Positions 9,159-18,838 are shown, numbered from the stretch's first letter. The stretch: 64,000 nt of DNA from Candidatus Heimdallarchaeota archaeon LC_3 (GCA_001940645.1 MDVS01000020.1:160299-224298), one strand, 5' to 3'. Notes: generated from the sequence alone by a model not told the origin. Numbers and translations are program-made.

Positions 9159-9247
9159 ATTATTTTCTCACCTAAAACATAAAAAAAAAGAAAAAATAAT
9201 CGGGATGATCAAAAATAAAAATCATAGAGGTTCTAAATAAGAAATGG

Positions 9248-9574
9248 GTGTTATCCCTACTCAATATATTCTGGAATGATCCAAGTCCATCAAGATTCTC
9301 TGAGCTAGAAATAAAAATGAAGGAAGAAGCAAAAGAGAAGATATCTGCGAAAGTTTTGTCAGAACGATTATCTGAACTAACTCAATTAGCAATAGTTGTA
9401 AGAGAACGAGACTTTTTCAACCCAAAATTTGTTCAGTACTACTTAACTGACTACGGACAGGAATTAAGGAATTTAATTAATCATATAAGAATTTATGAAG
9501 AAGAATTATTGGATAGTGAACGTTTGGAATTATATCAACAAATTAAATTTAGAGAGACCGCTGTTATTACTTAA
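9248..9574 (+). CDS. HxlR-family winged-helix regulator, N-terminus unclear
   Basis: The protein matches the HxlR (DUF24) winged helix over nearly its whole length. Landmarks are LLNIFWNDPSPSRFSELE, then KISAKVLSERLSELTQLAIVVR, and the wing KFVQYYLTDYGQEL. HxlR members usually have a conserved GGKW just before this region. In the same frame upstream of the GTG at 9248 the codons read IKIIEVLNKKW, which fits, but the frame closes at TGA 9206-9208 with no ATG, GTG or TTG between. Either GTG 9248 is the start and the protein is shortened, or an indel in the A-rich tract after ATG 9205 has broken the true start, or a rare codon is used. Confidence 0.75.
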   Translation: MLSLLNIFWNDPSPSRFSELEIKMKEEAKEKISAKVLSERLSELTQLAIVVRERDFFNPKFVQYYLTDYGQELRNLINHIRIYEEELLDSERLELYQQIKFRETAVIT

Positions 9575-9658
9575 ATTCTAAATTAAACTTAAAAATTGAT
9601 CTGAAAAAAAATACGAAATCCTAATTAATTCTTATATTTAATTATATATGGTTAAAAA

Positions 9659-10570
9659 ATGGGGGTAGGACTAATTTTTTTTCACGTTTCGTCCAGAAGG
9701 ACAAAGAACCAACTCTATACTCAAGGGGATGGAAGATATTTTCATTCTTTTCTGGAATTAAATAAAGAAAAAATCGAAGATGATGATTTTAATTATTTAA
9801 TATGGATATCTGAAGAGGATAACGTAGTTAATGCTCTTTTTAACACCGAACATTTATGTTATTTTATATCTGCAACAACTGAATCCCTTGAGGATCTATT
9901 AGGAATTTTCGGTAGTCTAATTAGAGAATTTGCATTTAAAATGAAGGATGACAATTTTCGATTTTCGAATACTGTTAGAACCGCTTATTATGATCCAAAA
10001 ATACTTCAGATAATTGAAAGAAATGAACGAAACATAATCTTTTATTTAGTAGGATTATTAGCACTCCGAACTCATGTTTTACCCGAAAAAGTAAATATTC
10101 AATACCCAATTAAGCAAAAGAATGGAGAAGAGTTTGAAGTACAAATTGTAATTGACTGGGGGAAGATATTTTCATCAGGTATAACGGACAAAGCGGCATT
10201 ATCTTTATCTGGACCAGATTTCAAGAGAAATATTGAATATGTATATTTTTGTCCTAGAAGGATCACAATGCGTGAAATAATCTCCTTCATTGAAAATTGT
10301 AAAAAAACTGGGAGAAGAAGAAAGGAATCAGAGTTTCCTTCTTACTGGCCTAAAGCAGCAGTAATTATAGGTGGAGAGATTCCTGTATATGATCTAAAAA
10401 AATATTTTAACGAAGGAAACATTAAGAAAACAGATCTCTATCATTATTTAACACCATTGACAGCACCAAAATTACTACCAGAGCGAATGGCTCCATCAAG
10501 CCATAAATGTAATATAAAATTTTTTGAATACAAAGAAAATAAGGGATTATTTGAGAAAATCATAAAATAA
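9659..10570 (+). CDS. Hypothetical 303-aa protein
   Basis: A soluble alpha/beta protein with no membrane span or zinc pair. It opens with a beta strand, GVGLIFFHVSS. The middle contains FSNTVRTAYYDPKILQIIERNERNIIFYLVGLLAL, and the rest is mixed strands with aromatic-rich YVYFCPRRITMREII. I do not recognise a family. A TATA-like run (TTTAATTATATAT) lies only 10-20 bp upstream of the assigned ATG. The transcript may therefore begin at or inside this start, and the true start could be slightly downstream. It follows the HxlR-type gene by 84 bp on the same strand, so co-transcription is possible. Confidence 0.65.
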   Translation: MGVGLIFFHVSSRRTKNQLYTQGDGRYFHSFLELNKEKIEDDDFNYLIWISEEDNVVNALFNTEHLCYFISATTESLEDLLGIFGSLIREFAFKMKDDNFRFSNTVRTAYYDPKILQIIERNERNIIFYLVGLLALRTHVLPEKVNIQYPIKQKNGEEFEVQIVIDWGKIFSSGITDKAALSLSGPDFKRNIEYVYFCPRRITMREIISFIENCKKTGRRRKESEFPSYWPKAAVIIGGEIPVYDLKKYFNEGNIKKTDLYHYLTPLTAPKLLPERMAPSSHKCNIKFFEYKENKGLFEKIIK

Positions 10571-11184
10571 TCTTTTCAAAAAATTCTTTCTATTCTGCTC
10601 TAATTTTCATCAAAGGAATTTTGATTTATTTAATTACATCTTGATTTTTTACTCAGTAAGAAATTGTTAAAGGAAATATGTCATAATGAAATTTCAACGT
10701 TTTTGATTTTTCTAAAAATCTGTTAATTTCGAAAAAAATATCAATAATTATTTTAATTAATTGAGATAAGTTCATTTTTCATCTGAGTTTCTGAATAAAC
10801 TAAAAATAAAATGTGATATTTTTTTGATATTATTTCCTAAATTTTTATTATTTCTTAGAACAAAATCACTTGAAATGTGTTGGGTAATAAAATATTTGTC
10901 ATTTATTTTGTAAATATTCGGAAAATTTCCTCTAGTAAATGTGTCTGTGAAAGGTAATAAATTTTAGATTACCCTACACAATTTCGAAAAAAGTCTAAAT
11001 AATTACTAATTTTTCTAAATAAAGTTTAAATGAACCCTTCTTTTCTCTAAAAACTTTCCTTTGGGTATATTTTAGAAATATATATATATTATAAATACAA
11101 TATATAGTTAGAAGAAAGAGAATTCTTTGAAAATGATTAAACTCAAAGAATTTGATTATTTTAATGATGTGATAAATAAACTTG
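10571..11184. other. Long AT-rich intergenic region
   Basis: About 600 bp without a convincing gene. A TATA-like block (ATATATATATTATAAATA) lies at about 11079-11096 and probably drives the two small genes that follow. A 20-codon ORF (11133-11195, MIKLKEFDYFNDVINKLDGF) overlaps the start of the next gene in another frame and could be a leader peptide; I do not annotate it as a gene. No tRNA, repeat array or long hairpin was seen. Confidence 0.4.
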
Positions 11185-11448
11185 ATGGATTCTGAAAAAA
11201 ACCAAAATTTTGATGTTAAAATTAGTGAACACATTGAATCTGCTGTTGATCATTTCTTTTCTCACAAAAAATTAGGTTTAGAATTTTCCAAAGCTTCTCA
11301 ACTGAACTCGTTTGTTTCTGATTATTTCAGTTTGTTTCAAACTCTGAAAAAAGAATTGCATTACAATAATCTCGAAGACCTGTTATTTGAGATTGTTATG
11401 ATTGGCTTGGCTGACATCGAAAAAGAATACGAAAAAATTGGAGGGTAA
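11185..11448 (+). CDS. Small helical protein, 87 aa
   Basis: A short, mostly helical acidic protein with HIESAVDHFFSHKKLG and SFVSDYFSLFQTLKKELHYNNLEDLLFEIVMIGLADIEKE segments. I start it at ATG 11185 rather than the preceding TTG. It ends 7 bp before the next small gene on the same strand, so the two form an operon. The size, helical make-up and pairing suggest a small DNA-binding or protein-protein module such as a toxin-antitoxin or regulator pair, but no toxin motif is visible. Confidence 0.55.
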   Translation: MDSEKNQNFDVKISEHIESAVDHFFSHKKLGLEFSKASQLNSFVSDYFSLFQTLKKELHYNNLEDLLFEIVMIGLADIEKEYEKIGG

Positions 11449-11455
11449 AATAACA

Positions 11456-11767
11456 ATGGAAACTCATGAACTAAACAACTGGGTAGACAATGAAAAACAC
11501 GAATTACTATTGACTGAAGCAAAAAAATCGAATACTACAGTAACACGTTTATTACTAAAGATTCTCGACCACTGGATTACCCATAGTTATGGATGCGATA
11601 ATTTCGTTGAAAAACTTTTAGATAACAAAGAATATCTTCTTAAAATCGCCAACTACGCCAACTACGAAGAAAAAGGTTTAGAACTACTAATTTTAGAATC
11701 ATTAGATAGAGGATTAAGCCTTGTTTTAACTAAATCCGAAGAACACCTACCCTTTGCACTTTACTAA
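11456..11767 (+). CDS. Small protein, 103 aa, possible ribbon-helix-helix
   Basis: A strong Shine-Dalgarno-like GGAGGG lies at 11440-11445, 10 bp before ATG 11456, so this start is preferred to the longer frame beginning at 11402. HELLLTEAKKSNTTVTRLLLKILDHWI resembles the two helices of a ribbon-helix-helix DNA-binding module, but the N-terminal strand is not convincing. The C-terminal half is helical and acidic. It is the second gene of a two-gene operon with the 87-aa protein upstream. Function unknown. Confidence 0.55.
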   Translation: METHELNNWVDNEKHELLLTEAKKSNTTVTRLLLKILDHWITHSYGCDNFVEKLLDNKEYLLKIANYANYEEKGLELLILESLDRGLSLVLTKSEEHLPFALY

Positions 11768-11992
11768 TTTAAAAAAATAATTCTCTTTTTTTCTCATTCC
11801 TTTATCATAAACTGTTGTTTTCAGATCTATTCTTTTTCTGCAATTCAGAGCCTAAATTATTCAAAAATATTGTTAAATAATGACCGATCAAGCTAACTCC
11901 TATAACTCCCAAAATAAGAATTTGGTTTTATTCTGAATATTTGTTATCGATTTTTAACCAGTTTGAGTCCCTTAACTCTGTTAGTAAGGATT

Positions 11993-12289
11993 CTAGCCAG
12001 TTCTCTTGATAATATGATAACCGAACTTTGTTTTAACGGGCATTTTATGGAGTTCACCAACTTTAAGTCTATAAGTGACTGATTCGAATGCAGATACCAT
12101 TTGACCTTTCGAGAAAAATCCTAAATCTCCTCCTTTTTTTCTGGAAGGACAGATTGAAAATTTTTTAGCCAACTCTTCAAATTTTTCTCCTTTTTTTAAT
12201 AAATCAAGTATGTTTTGTGCTTTACCATTTTTTTCAACTAGAACATGGCTTGCACGTATTTGGCCAGCCTTTCCTTTTGCTTTAACCAT
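11993..12289 (-). CDS. Parvulin-type peptidyl-prolyl cis-trans isomerase
   Basis: A 98-residue stand-alone PpiC/rotamase domain with all landmarks. IRASHVLVEKNGKAQNILDLLKKGEKFEELAKKFSICPS starts the fold, GGDLGFFSKGQMVSAFE follows, and it closes with VKTKFGYHIIKRTG. The two family histidines (in ASHVLV and FGYHII) are present. It catalyses proline cis-trans isomerisation as a cytosolic folding helper; there is no signal peptide. Stand-alone parvulins are common in bacteria and known in Thaumarchaeota and some other archaea. A TATA-like ATATAAATA lies at 12305-12313 on its strand, so the transcript is probably almost leaderless. Confidence 0.93.
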   Translation of the reverse strand: MVKAKGKAGQIRASHVLVEKNGKAQNILDLLKKGEKFEELAKKFSICPSRKKGGDLGFFSKGQMVSAFESVTYRLKVGELHKMPVKTKFGYHIIKRTG

Positions 12290-12554
12290 AATTTAACATC
12301 TACTTATTTATATTTCAGCTCTTTTATTATTGTTTTTAGTACTAAATAGAATTGTGGGGTCTTCATAATTATTTTTTGATACTAGAGTTTTAGCGTAATT
12401 AACCAAAATAGATATCAAAAATACCTTAATTCTAAAGAAACGATTTTAAAAGTCAGCAATTATATTTTTTTCATGTTATTATATGAGTAATATGAAAATA
12501 TTTTTATATGATCATAAAATTGTTAACTCATAACCTCAAAAATTACATTTCCGA

Positions 12555-12563
12555 TTTATATAT
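12555..12563 (+). promoter_or_regulatory. TATA box of the small GTPase gene
   Basis: TTTATATAT begins 37 bp upstream of the GTPase ATG at 12592. With the usual archaeal spacing of about 25 bp from box to start site, the mRNA would have a leader of only a few nucleotides. The assignment rests on sequence and distance only. Confidence 0.5.
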
Positions 12564-12591
12564 CAAATTTTTATTCGTTTCGTGATAATCT

Positions 12592-13134
12592 ATGTCATTA
12601 AAAAGACGTAAAGTACTAAAACTAATTCTATTAGGAGACCCTGGAACAGGAAAAACGAGTTTGATCCAGAGATATGTACATGGAAAATTTAAACATTCTT
12701 ACCAGGTTACTATTGGTTTAGATGTTTCTAGTAAAGATATCGCCCTTGATGACAATGAAGTCCGTCTATCAATCAATGATATTGGAGGTCAAGATCGATT
12801 TGTTACCATTAGGCACCTTTTTTATCCAGGAGCTCATCTTGCTATGCTAGTTTATGATTGTACTAGACCAAAATCTCTTGAAAATTTAATGGATGTTTGG
12901 TTGAAAGAATTGGATCAATATAATCCACCAAAAAAGGGTGCTCCTAAAATTCAAAAGGTTCTTGTATGCAATAAAATTGATTTAACAGATTTACGATCTA
13001 TTTCTGAAGAAGAGGGAGACGAGGCTGCTAAAAAAATGGGTTGTAATGCTCATTTACTTGTTTCTGCAAAAGAAAACAAGAATGTTGATAACGCTTTTAC
13101 TGAATTGACAAAATCTTTCTTGAAAAAGAACTAA
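12592..13134 (+). CDS. Ras/Rab-type small GTPase
   Basis: All five G motifs are visible in the 180 residues. The P-loop GDPGTGKTS is at 15-23, the switch I threonine near 40 (YQVTIGLD), G3 DIGGQ at 63-67 (DTAGQ in classic Ras), NKID at 127-130 and SAKENKN from 158. The G3 alanine is replaced by glycine, as in Arf-type proteins, but the glutamine needed for hydrolysis remains. There is no C-terminal cysteine, so no prenylation; membrane attachment would need a partner. It is followed after 17 bp by an unnamed gene likely to be co-transcribed. Confidence 0.95.
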   Translation: MSLKRRKVLKLILLGDPGTGKTSLIQRYVHGKFKHSYQVTIGLDVSSKDIALDDNEVRLSINDIGGQDRFVTIRHLFYPGAHLAMLVYDCTRPKSLENLMDVWLKELDQYNPPKKGAPKIQKVLVCNKIDLTDLRSISEEEGDEAAKKMGCNAHLLVSAKENKNVDNAFTELTKSFLKKN

Positions 13135-13151
13135 GTTGGAGTAATAAAAGA

Positions 13152-13841
13152 ATGCTTGAAATTGAATCTGATTCATTACTTGAAGAGAAATTTGTGATTG
13201 ATGATGTTTTATGGAAACCTTACAAGGTTGAATCATTTGCATCTTTAGATGAATTTCTCACTCAAAATAAAACAGTGTGGCCAGTTAAGAAATTTATTAC
13301 TTCTAAAGGAATTCGTGCACGTGGAAGAGTGGAGATAGTAGAATTATTACCTAACACACTCCTAATTATAACTGAAATCATATCCAAAAGTATCAATATA
13401 AGAGGATGGTATCGTTTTTTAGTCCTCCATAATGATAATCTTTTATTTGTGGAATCAAAAGATGAAAGTAATAAAATTTTTCAAGAATACATTGTTCCAA
13501 CCTTTAAAGTTGTAAATCCAACTGAAATCAGAATCAATGCTATGAGAATTAGAAAATTAGCAAAAAACGGCACTGAGGCTCCAGTAAAACTAACCTTGCT
13601 TGTCAACAATCAAACTGCTGGTGTGGATGGGTTAGAGACTTTAACACTTACCGGGGAAAATATAGTTCGTGGTATTCAAACGTTGAAAGATCGACAAGAA
13701 GTTGATTTGAAAGCTGAATCTATAGGACCCTGGATTGAAATAGAGACTAAGAGTATTAAATTGGAAATGTCCAAAGGTTTGAAAATTAAATTAATGAAAA
13801 AAGAGGCTTTAACTTTGTTATCTTCTAAAGTTCTCATCTAA
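13152..13841 (+). CDS. Unnamed 229-aa protein downstream of the small GTPase
   Basis: A soluble, strand-rich protein with several lysine/arginine-rich segments (AMRIRKLAKNGTEAP) and a C-terminal alternating pattern (VDLKAESIGPWIEIETKSIKLEMSKG). I recognise no domain. It begins 17 bp after the GTPase stop and has the same orientation, so it is probably a functional partner: effector, membrane adaptor or regulator. Its last 8 bp overlap the 3' end of the convergent subtilase gene. Confidence 0.65.
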   Translation: MLEIESDSLLEEKFVIDDVLWKPYKVESFASLDEFLTQNKTVWPVKKFITSKGIRARGRVEIVELLPNTLLIITEIISKSINIRGWYRFLVLHNDNLLFVESKDESNKIFQEYIVPTFKVVNPTEIRINAMRIRKLAKNGTEAPVKLTLLVNNQTAGVDGLETLTLTGENIVRGIQTLKDRQEVDLKAESIGPWIEIETKSIKLEMSKGLKIKLMKKEALTLLSSKVLI

Positions 13842-16215
13842 AATTTCTTTTTCTTAATGTTAGTAGCCCAATTATAACAAATATTATTAAAAAACCTCCA
13901 ACAGTAGAATTTACATGAATAGATAGACTAGATGAATTGATTGAATTATTTGTAACGCTAAATTGTGATGAAACATCTGTTTGACTAGGTTCACTTGTTC
14001 CAGTAGAGGGATTTGTTGATGTTGTTAAATCTGGATCGACGATATTTAACTGATTCAATAATCCTAAATAAAAATCCAGATTATTATCGGGAAATGTTCC
14101 TAAAGGACTCAGACCTAACTCCAACATGAATGAGGACCCTGAAACAAATACTGATCCATTGGACGAAGATTCCCAGTAAGCAAATGCATTACCAGCACCT
14201 AAACTTTCATAAAAGGAGCCTTCATATTGATTAAAATCAATTAATGATCCCCCAATATAATCTATTGAAAAATTATTAATTTCAAAATCATTTGATATTT
14301 CATTCAATTGGAAATCAAATGCTTCTTGTGTATCTTGATAGCTTATATTAAAAGTATTTAGTAACTTATTAACTTCAGTGACGTTTGTAACAGCTGGATA
14401 ACTGGTGAATATTTGCAAATTGCCACCAAAATTAGAAACATAGTTCATCAGTGTATTTATTTCGCTACTTGTAAATTCATTAATATTATTATCTAGATCT
14501 GATTCAGGAAAGAAAGTTAAATCGTTCCACCAATCAGTAAATGTTCCTGTTACCTTGGTTGCTGGATTAACTATTAAAACAAGATCAAATTTTGATAATT
14601 GGGTAATATTAGCTAATTCATTTGGTAATGCCGTGGTAACACTTACATCAAAGCTAGTTAACAACAAAAAAAATCTCTGATATGGACCCCAAAGAAATGA
14701 TGATGTCCAAGGATCAACTGGAGAATTTATTCCTCCGATATATTCATTGATGATACCAGAATGAGTGAAATCTAACAAAACTTCAATTTTGGGTTGTCGA
14801 ACATGAAATTCTAAAAATATTTCTATGGAATAATCATTCCGATCAGTTGTGATAATAATGGATCCATTATAAAAACCTGGAATGGCATCTTCTGGTATAT
14901 TAATAGTCACAGGAAATAGGGTTGAATCTAATATATCAATTTGTTCAGGAAAACTAATGAAATTAGAGGGAATATCGTTTACTGAAACAATACCGTGAAA
15001 TAGACCAGAAGATATTAGAGTAACATTATAAGTCATTCTTTGACCAAGAAAGTGCGTTGTAAGGGGAACATACGGTAGTTTATTAGGAAAAGGCGTGATC
15101 AAATCAGGAAGAGTTGAATTAGTTTTTGTAGTAGAAAGAATTAGATTATAGGCCGCAAAAGCATTAATTAAACCAGCTCCTTGTCTGAACTGGTCATTAT
15201 TAAGTGGTTGGGCTGTTGATAAGAAAGCTGATTTTATTGTACCTGGTGTATAACTAATGTTATTATTTTTAAGAGCTGAAATTAATGATGCAACTGATCC
15301 TGCAACTAATGGAGCAGAAAATGAAGTTCCTGAGGAAGAAGTTAAAGTTCCAGTGTCAGCTCTAAGACGACTGACACCTACCCCTGGAGCAACAACATCA
15401 GGTTTCAATGCATTATCATACCGTGGCCCATTCGAGCTGAAGGCTGACCATTCACTTGTACCAACGGTTATTGCTTGCAAACTAATACCAGGATTTCCAA
15501 TAGAACCATAGTTATCATTATAAGTTCCCTCATTTCCTGCAGAAACAACAAAGATCACATTCTTCTCTAAAGAATACTTATTTATCCAATATTCTCTTCC
15601 TTCGTTATACATATTGTGATATTGACCTATACTGAGATTAATTACAGAAACATTTTTTTCATCCACTAACCATTTTATTGCTTCTACAACAGCAAGACTC
15701 GTTTCTTCCCCAGCTACTCCATTGTTACCATGAGCTGTACTTGAATGAAAAAGTTTTGCAGATATTAAATTAGCTCCTGGAGCCATTCCTAATGTTTTTC
15801 CCATTATCAAGCTTGCTACTCCAGTACCATGTCCTGATCCCCCAAATTCAATATCAATTGTTGAAGTGGTATTCTCAGAATATCCATAAAGTGTTAAAGT
15901 AAAAGTCTTATTGTCAATCACTCTACTTTCAAACTCTGGATGCCACCCATTCACACCAGAATCTATTATTCCCACAGTAACTTTTGATCCATTGTAACCT
16001 AGATCAAGTAAGCTCTGAATACCTAAATCTTCTCTCATTGTTGTTGTCAAACTTAGCACATTAGCTTCCACTCTTGGATCTAAGTTATCTTTCTTCTCGT
16101 TATCAATATTTAAATTTTTCTCATCGAAGTTTAAGAATAAGTAATTATTTAAGTTGAAAGCGGTGAAGATAATGATTAGAGTTATAAATAATAAAAAAAA
16201 TATCTTTTTACCCAT
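13834..16215 (-). CDS. Exported subtilase (S8) with site-1-protease-like C-terminal region, copy 1
   Basis: A 793-residue cell-surface serine protease. An N-terminal hydrophobic signal segment (residues 4-20) precedes a subtilase catalytic domain with D85 (IIDSGVN), H129 (GHGTGVA), oxyanion N228 (SAGNEG) and S298 (GTSFSAP). A beta-sandwich-like region follows. Next is a domain beginning EVLLDFTHSG ... DPWTSSFLWGPYQRFFLLL ... FDLVLIVNPATK ... ESDL. A serine/threonine-rich stalk, one membrane span (GGFLIIFVIIGLLTL) and RKRNFR complete it, so the protease faces outside. The order and wording of the C-terminal domain recall eukaryotic site-1 protease (MBTPS1). It is tandem with a paralogue 57 bp upstream. 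Confidence 0.93.
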   Translation of the reverse strand: MGKKIFFLLFITLIIIFTAFNLNNYLFLNFDEKNLNIDNEKKDNLDPRVEANVLSLTTTMREDLGIQSLLDLGYNGSKVTVGIIDSGVNGWHPEFESRVIDNKTFTLTLYGYSENTTSTIDIEFGGSGHGTGVASLIMGKTLGMAPGANLISAKLFHSSTAHGNNGVAGEETSLAVVEAIKWLVDEKNVSVINLSIGQYHNMYNEGREYWINKYSLEKNVIFVVSAGNEGTYNDNYGSIGNPGISLQAITVGTSEWSAFSSNGPRYDNALKPDVVAPGVGVSRLRADTGTLTSSSGTSFSAPLVAGSVASLISALKNNNISYTPGTIKSAFLSTAQPLNNDQFRQGAGLINAFAAYNLILSTTKTNSTLPDLITPFPNKLPYVPLTTHFLGQRMTYNVTLISSGLFHGIVSVNDIPSNFISFPEQIDILDSTLFPVTINIPEDAIPGFYNGSIIITTDRNDYSIEIFLEFHVRQPKIEVLLDFTHSGIINEYIGGINSPVDPWTSSFLWGPYQRFFLLLTSFDVSVTTALPNELANITQLSKFDLVLIVNPATKVTGTFTDWWNDLTFFPESDLDNNINEFTSSEINTLMNYVSNFGGNLQIFTSYPAVTNVTEVNKLLNTFNISYQDTQEAFDFQLNEISNDFEINNFSIDYIGGSLIDFNQYEGSFYESLGAGNAFAYWESSSNGSVFVSGSSFMLELGLSPLGTFPDNNLDFYLGLLNQLNIVDPDLTTSTNPSTGTSEPSQTDVSSQFSVTNNSINSSSLSIHVNSTVGGFLIIFVIIGLLTLRKRNFR

Positions 16216-16272
16216 AATAAGTCCAATATTTTCAATTTATTTAAAGAATGATAAATTATGAGAATAATAGAA

Positions 16273-18645
16273 TTATTTTATCCTTTTGTTATTTTTCCTT
16301 TTAATTAGAAATTTTCTATATAATGTAGAGATTAATAGAATAACTAATGTAAATTCAATTACAGTAAAGTAGCCTGCAGTATTTACCTGTTTACTTTCAG
16401 GAACAGGGTTTAAATCAGATTTAGAGACATTATTAATAATATTTAATAAGAGCTGAGTATGATTTTTAGCTGAAATTGTATTTAATTCAGATAATCCAAG
16501 ATTTTCCATGAAAAAACCCGAACCTGATACAAATAAATTTCCTCCATTTGATTCGTGCCAACTGGCAAATCCAAAGACAGTTTCTCTTTCTAATTCTCCC
16601 CATAATATACCTTCAAATTTTGAATCCGTTTCTTTTAATCCTCCTCCAATATAATCAATAATACTGACATTATTAATTAATAAATTAGTATTATGCTCAG
16701 AAATTAACGACAAAGACTGAACAAAGGTTTCATCAATATATGTGAGATTAAATCTATTTAAAAATTTGTTTAACTCAGTTTTATCATGCATATCAGGATA
16801 GCTAGTCAAGATAATAAGATTTTTGTGTTCATTTGTGATAAAAGATTCCAAAGTGTTTAATTCTTCATTAGAAAATCCTAAAATTGCATTGTTCAAGGTC
16901 GATTCAGGAAAAATAGCATCATTCCACCAATCTGTAAAAACACCAGTTAGCTTCGTAGCTGGATAAGGAAGTATGACAGTATCAAATTTTCTTAAATAAG
17001 AAATATTATCTAATCTTCCAGCTCGAAAAGGAGTAACACTTATATCATTTTCTATCATTTTCAAGAAAAACTGAAAGAAACTCCCAAAAAGAAAATTCGC
17101 ATCCCCCCAGGGATCTTGAAGGTTACCAATTGAATCATATAACCCTTTTATCTCATTAACTAATCCATTGTGTGTTTCATCAAATAAGATATGTAATCTA
17201 GGTTTTTTGATTTCAAAATTAACTGGAATAGTAACTTGTTCCAGACTTCCTTCAATTGATATTTTTATATTCGAATTAAATACCCCTAATGCAGCATTTT
17301 CCGGAATTTCGATCCAGACTGGTAAAAGTGTTGTATCACGTAACTGCAATTCTTTATCTAATAATAAAATATGAAGATTATCATTTTCAACAGTTATTTG
17401 TGCTAAATAATTAGGAGAAGATATTAATGTCAAGTTAAACCCCAAAGTTTGACCCTGAAATAATGTTGAGATAGGATGAAAAGGTAACGATTTTGGATAA
17501 GGAACTACAAAATTAGGAATATTATCTGATGTTTTAGGGTTTGAAAGAATATAATCCAACGCATCAGCAAAATTTACTAATCCTGCTCCTTGTTGCCACC
17601 AAGGATAGTGTTCATTTCCTTTCGAAACATCTGTTAGAGGTATTGCTTTTTCTATTAAGGCTGCTTTAATAGTTCCTGGGGTATAAGAAATATTTTTTTG
17701 TCTTAAAGCTGATAATATTACTGCTATTCCACCGGAAACTAAAGGTGCGGAACAAGAAGTACCCGTACATGTGGTGGAACCAGATAATGATAATGATGGT
17801 GCAGTCAAGCTTGTTCCTGGAGCAATAAGATCTGGTTTCATCACCCAATCTACGCGTGGACCGTTTGCAGTTTGTGGATTAATTGAATAAATGCCATCAC
17901 TCATACCCACCGTAATCGCTTGTAGGCTTGTACTAGGATTACCAATCGTTCCTAAATTAATTCCTTGAATTCCTGAATTAGCTGCTGCAACAACGAAAAT
18001 TATTTTTCTTTCTAGACTGTATTTATTGATAATCCATTCTCGACCTTCATTAAGAATGTTATGATACTGAGATAGAGACAGGTTTATGATACTCACATTT
18101 TGCTCCTCAACTAACCATATTATAGACTTAGCTATTGCACGACTGGTTTCTTCACCGGGATATCCAGCATTTCCCGTCACACCTCTATGAAATACTTTTG
18201 CTGATACAACATCTGCACCTGGAGCAATTCCTAAATTTGATCCAACAGCAAGTCCAGCAACCATTGTTCCATGGCCATTAATATCATCAATTATGGTTAT
18301 ATTGTCAGAATAATTATTATTACTGTTTACAAACGATTTTGCAAAAATGATTTTATTTTGAAACTCCGAATGATTGCTGTTGACTCCTGTATCTATAATT
18401 CCAATTTTAATACCCGAACCGTTGTACCCTTTGTCAATAAGAGATTTCACTTTTATTTGTTCTCTGAGTGAAGATTCTTGCAATATTACATTAGTATTAC
18501 TAATTTTTTCTCCTAATAAATTTGTTGAATTATAAAAATATTTGGATTCCACTCTAGTTGATTGAATAGAAAAGAAAAGAAGAAAGAGTAATAAAAGATT
18601 AAACAATAAAAACTTATCACGTTTTCTAATGAGCATACCTAACAA
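16273..18645 (-). CDS. Exported subtilase (S8) with site-1-protease-like C-terminal region, copy 2
   Basis: A 790-residue paralogue of the preceding protease with the same architecture. It has a signal segment, catalytic D85 (IIDTGVN), H125 (GHGTMVA), N223 (AAANSG) and S297 (GTSCSAP). The C-terminal domain reads LHILFDETHNGL ... LQDPWGDANFLFGSFFQFFLKM ... FDTVILPYPATK. A last membrane span is followed by a lysine-rich cytosolic end. The catalytic set is intact. A second methionine (MLIRKRDK) four codons in could be the true start. The two copies are clearly diverged, so the duplication is old; they are probably transcribed together. Confidence 0.92.
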   Translation of the reverse strand: MLGMLIRKRDKFLLFNLLLLFLLFFSIQSTRVESKYFYNSTNLLGEKISNTNVILQESSLREQIKVKSLIDKGYNGSGIKIGIIDTGVNSNHSEFQNKIIFAKSFVNSNNNYSDNITIIDDINGHGTMVAGLAVGSNLGIAPGADVVSAKVFHRGVTGNAGYPGEETSRAIAKSIIWLVEEQNVSIINLSLSQYHNILNEGREWIINKYSLERKIIFVVAAANSGIQGINLGTIGNPSTSLQAITVGMSDGIYSINPQTANGPRVDWVMKPDLIAPGTSLTAPSLSLSGSTTCTGTSCSAPLVSGGIAVILSALRQKNISYTPGTIKAALIEKAIPLTDVSKGNEHYPWWQQGAGLVNFADALDYILSNPKTSDNIPNFVVPYPKSLPFHPISTLFQGQTLGFNLTLISSPNYLAQITVENDNLHILLLDKELQLRDTTLLPVWIEIPENAALGVFNSNIKISIEGSLEQVTIPVNFEIKKPRLHILFDETHNGLVNEIKGLYDSIGNLQDPWGDANFLFGSFFQFFLKMIENDISVTPFRAGRLDNISYLRKFDTVILPYPATKLTGVFTDWWNDAIFPESTLNNAILGFSNEELNTLESFITNEHKNLIILTSYPDMHDKTELNKFLNRFNLTYIDETFVQSLSLISEHNTNLLINNVSIIDYIGGGLKETDSKFEGILWGELERETVFGFASWHESNGGNLFVSGSGFFMENLGLSELNTISAKNHTQLLLNIINNVSKSDLNPVPESKQVNTAGYFTVIEFTLVILLISTLYRKFLIKRKNNKRIK

Positions 18646-18838
18646 TTGCTAATAAATTGCTTCTTTATTATTTCTTTCTATCATTGAAATATTATCTAAA
18701 AACTCCCAAAATCCGTAAGAAAAATCAGAATAAAGGAAAAAAAATTCTGAAAAAGTTTTAAAGGAAACAAATTTTTTTGTTAATGGACATTTCTATTATC
18801 AACTTTGCATTATTTTATTATTATTTTGTGATTTTCTA

